Shown here: positions 59,482 to 64,000 of the stretch, piece after piece
Position numbering within the stretch: position 1 is the first letter of the stretch
How the letters are laid out: every line of letters begins with the position of its first letter
Source of the DNA: Actinomycetota bacterium
GTDB lineage: Bacteria > Actinomycetota > Actinomycetes > Actinomycetales > Dermatophilaceae
Reading direction: 5' to 3'
Assembly (NCBI GenBank): GCA_020161845.1
Contig: JAIUNK010000005.1
Location: forward strand, 105,814-169,813
Length of the DNA: 64,000 nucleotides
Position numbers and translations under genes: made by a program
Notes under the pieces: model-generated
What the model was told of the DNA's origin: nothing
Seen by the model: the letters and a program-made list of their open reading frames with translations, nothing else
The model's database searches: none

Positions 59482-59871
59482 TCACTGGCCGACGGGCCAG
59501 TGGGTCACCTCGATCTCGGTCATCGGGAAGTCCTTGGGGTTGCCGGTGGCCAGGGGCGCTCCGGCCCTAACGCAGGCCGCAGCGATCAGGCAGTCGGCCT
59601 GCCACAGGGTGCGTCCGCGATTCGCGTAGTCGCGGCGCCAGCGGCCGGCCAACCACGCGTCCTGTGTCGTGATCGGCAACACCACCAGGCCGTCGATGAG
59701 CGTTTCGGCAGCGCCGCGCTCCGCCTCGCGCAGGCCACGGACGATCTCCTCGACGTTGATGACCGTGGTCGCCGGGGTGATATCGCGTTCGAGGAGGGCC
59801 TAAACGCGACTCACCGCCGGGCGTCCGCGCAAGTAGTCGATGAGAACGGTCGTGTCCAGGATCTGGAGCAC
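59482..59871 (-). pseudogene. VapC (PIN) toxin with an in-frame nonsense codon
   Basis: From the GTG at 59871 the frame reads VLQILDTTVLIDYLRGRPAV to a TAG at 59802-59800, then continues in the same frame with ALLERDITPATTVINVEEIV, LVVLPITTQDAW, WQADCLIAAACV and ATGNPKDFP to the stop at 59482. All four PIN acidic positions are present, so a single CAG-to-TAG change would explain the break. No intact antitoxin gene lies upstream, only a short open stretch ending at 59874. Confidence 0.85.
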
Positions 59872-59961
59872 GATCAGCCGCCGCGCCGCTGGTCGCCGTG
59901 GCGACCCGACCGCACCCAGGCCGCTGGGTCGCAGTCCATGACGACCGCAGTGAATCCCTCG

Positions 59962-60009
59962 TTAACTGCGGCGAAAGGCGCTGCGGGCACCGCCTTTTGC
60001 CGCAGTTAA
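59962..60009. repeat. Large inverted repeat with 19-bp arms
   Basis: Arms TTAACTGCGGCGAAAGGCG (59962-59980) and its reverse complement (59991-60009) match except at one position and enclose 10 bp. A related smaller dyad, CGGCAAA-N4-TTTGCCG, is at 60086-60103. They occupy the stretch 59872-60179, which otherwise has no recognisable gene. Confidence 0.8.
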
Positions 60010-60179
60010 TCCTCGGCAGAGCCAGCCCGCCGCTGCGTTGCCCGCCGGTGATGCTGTCGCCCGGCGTTAGCCGACGACCGCCGTACGGCAAAACCCTTTG
60101 CCGCACGCGCTGGCGGCATCGCATCATGGCCTGGCCGGGCCCTACTGCCCGGCCCCGCCAGAGCAAAGGAGAGGTGACA

Positions 60180-60283
60180 TGACGCAACCCGTTGTCGGCC
60201 TGACCACGGCCGTCCCCGATCCTTCTCTGTCCTGGAGTTCTCGTGCCTTCAGCAGCTCGGCGGCCCCGGCGCCGCTCCCGTAA
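60180..60283 (+). CDS. 34-residue small ORF overlapping the RIO kinase start
   Basis: AAAGGAGAGGTGAC precedes the ATG at 60180 and is one of the strongest ribosome sites in the window. The product, MTQPVVGLTTAVPDPSLS and a Ser/Ala/Pro-rich end, stops at 60283, 41 nt inside the RIO kinase gene in another frame. It may be a leader peptide controlling kinase translation or a small protein. No homologue is recognised. Confidence 0.5.
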
Positions 60284-61211
60284 CACCGATCGATTCGACG
60301 ACCCCGTCGAGGCGTTTGGCGCCGACGACACGGCGTACGACGAATCCCACAACTTCGCGATCGCCGCGCCGCCCGCACCGACCGGCGAGTCACCCGCCGC
60401 CGCGGCGTTCGTCGGCGATTACCAGCCGTACGACGACCTGGGCGAGGGTCAGCGGTGGTCCTCCTGGGACGACCTGGAGGCCCTGTGCAGGGGGCCGGAA
60501 CCGCGGCCGCACTGGTTGGTGACCTCCTCCGGGGCGATCGACACCGACCTGGGCATCCTCAAGACCGGCAAGGAAGCGGACGTTTACCTGGTCGAGCGCC
60601 GCGACCCGCACCTGCGCGACGCGGTCGTGATGGCGGCCAAGCGGTACCGCGACGCCCAGCACACCAACTTCCGACGCTCGGCCAGCTATGCCGAGGGCCG
60701 CAGCGTCAAGCGCAGCCGTGACCAACGCGCCTTGGCGACCAACACCTCGTGGGGCCGGACGGTGGCCTCCATGGAGTGGGCCAACGCCGAGTGGAACGCG
60801 CTGCGCCGGGCCTGGCAGATCGGGCTGCCGGTGCCCTACCCGGTGCAGATCGACGGCACCGAACTGATGATGGAGTGGATCAGCCATGACGGGCAGACCG
60901 CGCCGCGGCTGGCCCAGACTCGGCCGGACGAGGCCCTGCTGGCCGACTACTTCGAGCAGTTGCGCGAGGCCATGGCGATCCTCGCCCAAGACGGCTGGGT
61001 GCACGGGGACCTGTCGCCGTACAACATCCTCGCCGCCGGTCCCCGGTTGGTCATCATCGACCTGCCGCAGATCCTCAGCCTGACCGGGCATGACCGCGGC
61101 TTCGAGTACCTGCGGCGCGATTGCACCAATGTCTGCCGCTGGTTCACTGCTCGGGGGCTCGCGGCCGATCCGGAGGAGCTGTACGACGACCTGCTGCGGC
61201 ACGCGTTCTGA
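60243..61211 (+). CDS. RIO1-type serine/threonine kinase
   Basis: The 322-residue protein has the RIO kinase core after an N-terminal low-complexity stretch of about 60 residues: ILKTGKEADVYLVE (ATP loop, near 107), Lys in VVMAAKRYRDAQHTNFRR, catalytic loop WVHGDLSPYNIL (near 255) and metal site LVIIDLPQ (Asp near 271). Bacterial RIO kinases are scarcely characterised; archaeal and eukaryotic ones act in ribosome maturation. GGAG lies 7 nt before the GTG at 60243. A small ORF overlaps the start. Confidence 0.92.
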   Translation: MPSAARRPRRRSRNTDRFDDPVEAFGADDTAYDESHNFAIAAPPAPTGESPAAAAFVGDYQPYDDLGEGQRWSSWDDLEALCRGPEPRPHWLVTSSGAIDTDLGILKTGKEADVYLVERRDPHLRDAVVMAAKRYRDAQHTNFRRSASYAEGRSVKRSRDQRALATNTSWGRTVASMEWANAEWNALRRAWQIGLPVPYPVQIDGTELMMEWISHDGQTAPRLAQTRPDEALLADYFEQLREAMAILAQDGWVHGDLSPYNILAAGPRLVIIDLPQILSLTGHDRGFEYLRRDCTNVCRWFTARGLAADPEELYDDLLRHAF

Positions 61212-61278
61212 GCTGCGGCTCGCAGCGGGGCAGCCAGTGCGAGTGGCAGGACCGACCGCGGCGTGGGTGTAGCGCAGG

Positions 61279-61339
61279 GAAATCTGGAGTTTCCTGGGGG
61301 GAGACCTAGCATTCCCCGGCATGGAATCTGGAGTTTCCC
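61279..61339 (+). repeat. Twin GGAAATCTGGAGTTTCC-like elements upstream of the metallopeptidase
   Basis: GGAAATCTGGAGTTTCC at 61279-61295 recurs with one base missing as GGAATCTGGAGTTTCC at 61324-61339. Each is a dyad with GGAA/TTTCC ends. Between them TAGCAT (61307-61312) lies 8 nt before an ATG that opens an 11-codon frame ending at 61356. Promoter and operator roles are guesses. Confidence 0.5.
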
Positions 61340-61498
61340 GGGTTCCGGGACGCTAGTCCTGCGGCTATTCCGGCAGCTCGACCTCCTTCTGCCCGCCGGT
61401 CGACCTCTCCAGCGCTCGTGGCGAGTGATGAACACGGGATCACTCGGATTTGTCATGATGGGGCGGTCACGATCACCTCGGGCGGCAGGGGGCCGACC

Positions 61499-62257
61499 AT
61501 GCGCAGGCGTTGGGTCCGGTGGCTCGCACTCACTTTCGGGGTACTGATCCTGCTGGCTGTCGCCTCGTTCATCCCCACGTTGTGGCTGCGCGACCCTGGC
61601 ATGACCGAGGTTCGCGGCGAGTACGTGACGCTCTACCGCGGCTCGCAGGGGCAGGCGGCGCTGGACGTGCTGCAGCGGGCGGACGGCGATGCGGCTCGGC
61701 TGATCCAGCGGCTGGAGCTGTCGGGCCGGCCGGAGGTAAGTGTCTACGTTTACGACTCGCAGTACGTCATGGCGAGCCATAAGTACGGGTGGCTGGTGCC
61801 GCTGATCGGACTGGACTGGTACATCGGGGACAACCGCGGCACGAACGTGCTGCTCACCTCGCCGGCCCGGCCGGGGGCGGCCCATGACTACGCCACGGTC
61901 CGTGACGCCGTCTCGCACGAGCTGGTGCACGCCTACGTCTCGACGATGAACCCTGATGTCCGCCTGTGGCTCACGGAGGGCATGGCACTGCACCTGACCA
62001 ACGGCAAGCCGCTGCCGCCGGGGTACGCCGGCGGCCACTATCTGCCGACATTCGAGCAGACCCAGACCGGCAACCCGATCGAGTTCAACGAGATCGGGGG
62101 CTACGACCTGGCCCACACCTACATTGCGTACGTCGAGCGCATGCACGGCTGGGAGAAGGTGCTCAAGCTGGTCCGGACGGGCGATTATCAGGGCTCGCTC
62201 GGGGTGGGAGAAAAGGAGGTGTACGACGCCTGGACCGCGGACCTGACGCATCGTTGA
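61499..62257 (+). CDS. Membrane-anchored zinc metallopeptidase (gluzincin, peptidase MA-like)
   Basis: The 252-residue protein has an N-terminal TM helix (about 8-28) and a periplasm-side domain with the zinc motif SHELVHAY (H-E-x-x-H, near 142) and a third ligand Glu in WLTEGMALHL (near 160). It ends with helices around LAHTYIAYVERMHGWEKVLKLV. The layout fits the small MA-like family with an unknown substrate. The ATG at 61499 follows GGCAGGGGG; a start 81 nt upstream is less likely because the TM helix would be displaced. Confidence 0.82.
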   Translation: MRRRWVRWLALTFGVLILLAVASFIPTLWLRDPGMTEVRGEYVTLYRGSQGQAALDVLQRADGDAARLIQRLELSGRPEVSVYVYDSQYVMASHKYGWLVPLIGLDWYIGDNRGTNVLLTSPARPGAAHDYATVRDAVSHELVHAYVSTMNPDVRLWLTEGMALHLTNGKPLPPGYAGGHYLPTFEQTQTGNPIEFNEIGGYDLAHTYIAYVERMHGWEKVLKLVRTGDYQGSLGVGEKEVYDAWTADLTHR

Positions 62258-62308
62258 GGCCTGGAACGTTGCCTGTGGCGCCCTCGGCCCGAAGTGCGGG
62301 TCTGGCCC

Positions 62309-62719
62309 TCAGCGGGGTTCATCCTCGGGCGGGGAAAACACCTCACAACGGAGGCCGTGGGCGCGGGCGAGACGCCGATCGCAGGTGGCCAGCGGCGCGC
62401 CGATGGCTTCGGCGAGCGCGACGTACCAGCCGTCGTACGTGGTGACGGCCGACCGCAGGGCGATGATGCGCTTGGCGAATGGGGCGTAGGGGTACAGCTC
62501 GACGGGGAGGGAGGCTAGATCGGCGTGGGCGAGCAACGCGACGTCGCGGCTGATGTTTCCGTTGAGTTCAGCGCGTCGAAGGACATTGGCGCATTCCGCG
62601 GGCATCAGGTGCGGGGCGACCAGGCCGCCTCCGCCGAGGAGATTCAGCGCCCACGAGCCCCGGGCGGAGTTCTCGACGAGCGCGGCGGCGACCGTGGAGG
62701 CGTCGATGACGAGCGTCAC
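62309..62719 (-). CDS. vapC: PIN-domain toxin (VapC)
   Basis: The 136-residue protein shows PIN residues in TLVIDASTVAAALV, LMPAECANVLRR, TTYDGWYVALAE and LATCDRRLARA. It overlaps the upstream antitoxin gene by 4 nt (ATGA-type). Predicted ribonuclease toxin, the tenth TA locus of the window. Confidence 0.93.
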   Translation of the reverse strand: MTLVIDASTVAAALVENSARGSWALNLLGGGGLVAPHLMPAECANVLRRAELNGNISRDVALLAHADLASLPVELYPYAPFAKRIIALRSAVTTYDGWYVALAEAIGAPLATCDRRLARAHGLRCEVFSPPEDEPR

Positions 62720-62961
62720 GGGAGCTCCGCATCGCGCAATGCGAGGTCGCCGAGCCGGCCGCCGCCCGTCGCGGCCTTGCGGGCGCGCACCTGGGCGGCC
62801 CAGTCGTCAGGTTCGGGGCGCGAGGCCCATTCGACCAGGTGGCCGCGGACATACTCCTGGAGCGACCGGCCGGACCGTGCCGCCCGCCCGCTGATCTCGT
62901 CCAGCACCGCCGTGGGGATGTCCCGCACGGTCAGCGCCTTGGTTGCTGAGACGCCTGTCAT
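62716..62961 (-). CDS. vapB: VapB-type antitoxin (FitA-like ribbon-helix-helix)
   Basis: The 81-residue protein has KALTVRDIPTAVLDEISGRAARSGRSLQEYVRGHLVEWA, the FitA-like ribbon-helix-helix domain, and an acidic C-terminal tail. TATTAT (62973-62968), close to consensus, lies 6 nt before the ATG at 62961, so the message is probably leaderless. The frame continues far upstream but without family likeness. The toxin gene follows with overlap. Confidence 0.9.
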   Translation of the reverse strand: MTGVSATKALTVRDIPTAVLDEISGRAARSGRSLQEYVRGHLVEWASRPEPDDWAAQVRARKAATGGGRLGDLALRDAELP

Positions 62962-63035
62962 GCCTGCATAATAGCAGCGCCGCTGCCGGTGCGTCATCTG
63001 CTGAGAGGGCCCCGCGCGGATCGCCTCGATGAGCC

Positions 63036-63240
63036 TCACCCGAAAAGGCCAAGACTGAGCACGGCCAGCGTCATCGCGAGGGTCGCGCACGCCGCGCCCG
63101 CAAGGGCGAGACGGCCCAGCCGCCACCCGACGCCCGCGGCGCGACACCGCTGCAGCCATAGGAGGGTGGCGAGGGAACCCCAGGGGGTGATGATCGAGCC
63201 GGCGTTCGTGCCGATTAGGGCGGCCAAGGGGATGTTGCGC
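63036..63240 (-). pseudogene. C-terminal remnant of an SLC13/ArsB-type permease
   Basis: The frame gives ALIGTNAGSIITPWGSLATLLWLQRCRAAG and two hydrophobic stretches to the stop at 63036. The GTNAG/ITPWGSLATLLW block is the conserved late loop of SLC13/ArsB-like ion transporters, of which the first 350 or more residues are missing. It lies near an insertion sequence. The following stretch to 63680 holds no recognised gene. Confidence 0.68.
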
Positions 63241-63681
63241 CTCGCAGTTGAGGTGGTCGAGCGGCAGAAAGGTCAGAAATACATTCTTCATATCCCGCAC
63301 CGTCAGATGCGCCTGATGGATGGAGCGATGGTCGCCGCTGAGCCCGCAGGTTTCGGCTCGCTGCTTGGCGCCTACCTTGACGAAGAATAGATACCGTCCT
63401 AGTCCGATCCGCCCCGCCTCACGGCCATAATCCGGTGCGCATGTTCCTTTACGGGCGGGCTGATCCGGACGCAATCGCGGACCTTTTTGTTAAGACGGAA
63501 GTGGTGTAGGTCGCGGCGATTCCTGTCCGAGCTCTAGGTCGATGAACTGCGGCTGTACAGGATGCCGAGATCATCTTCGTCTCGCTTTCTTGTCCAGATC
63601 TTCAGGCCGGCGATGGCAGGGGCAGTTCATTCTGGGGTTGTCGGCGTGGCGGCGTGACGACACGCCGGTGTGGGTGTAAGG

Positions 63682-63752
63682 GCAGGCATGACGGTCGCGG
63701 GATCGTAGTGAGTGTCAACGTCACCCGAGCCCATGGAGGTCGTCATGCCTGC
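63682..63752 (+). promoter_or_regulatory. 12-bp inverted repeat pairing with the transposase start codon
   Basis: GCAGGCATGACG (63682-63693) is the exact reverse complement of CGTCATGCCTGC (63741-63752), which contains the transposase ATG. In an RNA starting before 63682 the arms would pair and hide the start codon and part of its ribosome site. Confidence 0.6.
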
Positions 63753-64000
63753 GTTCGTATCGTCTCTCGTTGCGGGGCGCTCGCCAAGCCTGGCGCCGGT
63801 GATCGCTGAGGAGATCCCCGAACTCGTTCAGGTGCTGTCCGTGTTGCCTGATCCCCGTCGTGCGCAGGGCCGGCGGTATCGGTTTCGCGGCTGTATTGAC
63901 GGCATTGATCGCGGCGGCCTGTGCGGGGGTGACCTCCTACGCTGCGGCCGCCCAGTGGATCGCTGACCTGCCCCGATCGGTCTTGTCGCGGATCGGGATA
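63745..64000 (+). mobile_element. ISAs1-family transposase, 5' part with frameshift (runs off the window)
   Basis: From the ATG at 63745 (GGAGGT upstream) the frame encodes MPAFVSSLVAGRSPS and IPELVQVLSVLPDPRRAQGRRYRF, the ISAs1 transposase N-terminus. Near 63885 the likeness moves to another frame, FAAVLTALIAAACAGVTSYAAAAQWIADLP, which stays open to the window end. The element is therefore frameshifted here, or contains a sequencing error or programmed shift. The IS terminal repeat and right end cannot be seen. Confidence 0.75.

Noticed and set aside
62989-63390. Plus-strand frame of 133 codons near the permease remnant
   Set aside because: The first part is antisense to the remnant and the last 50 codons show no recognisable family. 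I treat the region as non-coding debris.
1-64000. tRNA or rRNA genes
   Set aside because: No cloverleaf-like TTC-A-A TPsiC arms with paired acceptor stems and no rRNA-like conserved blocks were noticed by eye. A tRNAscan or Infernal run could still reveal one.

Overview
This window looks like chromosomal DNA of a high-GC Gram-positive actinobacterium (class Actinomycetes, order not resolvable from sequence alone). The evidence is the very GC-rich third codon positions, many GTG starts, a mycothiol-dependent (DinB/maleylpyruvate isomerase fold) enzyme, CsoR/CopA copper control, a DUF222/HNH (13E12-type) gene, an actinobacterial SoxR, and at least 18 genes whose -10 box lies only 5-8 nt before the start codon, the hallmark of leaderless transcription.

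Layout. 1-2.3 kb: end of a phenylacetate/beta-oxidation cluster (PaaZ-like start, 3-hydroxyacyl-CoA dehydrogenase, PaaJ/PcaF-type thiolase) with a possible PaaR-like site upstream. 2.7-8.9 kb: deoD, two secreted polysaccharide-deacetylase-like lipoproteins, small envelope proteins, two GNATs, an SRPBCC protein. 9-14.7 kb: ACT-malic enzyme, a macro-domain protein, and a methionine region (MetA-family acyltransferase, alpha/beta hydrolase, decayed Cys/Met PLP enzyme). 14.8-21.5 kb: rlmC, then a two-component system running directly into an ABC/FtsX transporter. 21.6-30.8 kb: VapBC, an ArsR-SRPBCC operon with two clear operators, stand-alone trpB2, ltrA, serC-serA, and two further toxin-antitoxin (TA) modules. 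30.9-37.4 kb: nitronate monooxygenase, PucR-type regulator, and a tryptophanase-permease operon divergent from a YheO/DauR-type regulator. 37.4-46.8 kb: copper export (copA-csoR), a HIBADH-family oxidoreductase, a hydrolase and an acyltransferase, set among five TA loci. 46.9-50.1 kb: padR-ABC-FtsX operon. 50.3-57.4 kb: a 16-residue lysine-rich peptide gene divergent from a small HTH protein, MarR with a mycothiol-dependent enzyme, a DUF222/HNH gene, several broken genes, and SoxR divergent from a questin-oxidase-family gene. 57.5-64 kb: CtaG-like membrane protein, CPBP protease, RIO kinase with an overlapping upstream small ORF, a membrane metallopeptidase, VapBC, then permease debris and the left part of an ISAs1-type insertion sequence.

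How it fits together. Much of the window consists of small self-contained regulatory units: a DNA-binding protein next to its target with a visible inverted-repeat operator (ArsR, CsoR, MarR, PadR, SoxR, YheO-type, several antitoxins). The strongest functional inference is that SoxR drives the questin-oxidase-like gene from a promoter with a 19-bp spacer centred on a SoxR box, suggesting a quinone-responsive detoxification pair. Other notable features are ten TA loci in 64 kb (two decayed), a four-member family of near-perfect palindromes (19-20 bp arms), and a cluster of gene decay (frameshifts, a nonsense codon, a deletion removing both 5' ends of a divergent gene pair). No tRNA, rRNA, CRISPR array, integrase or replication origin was seen.
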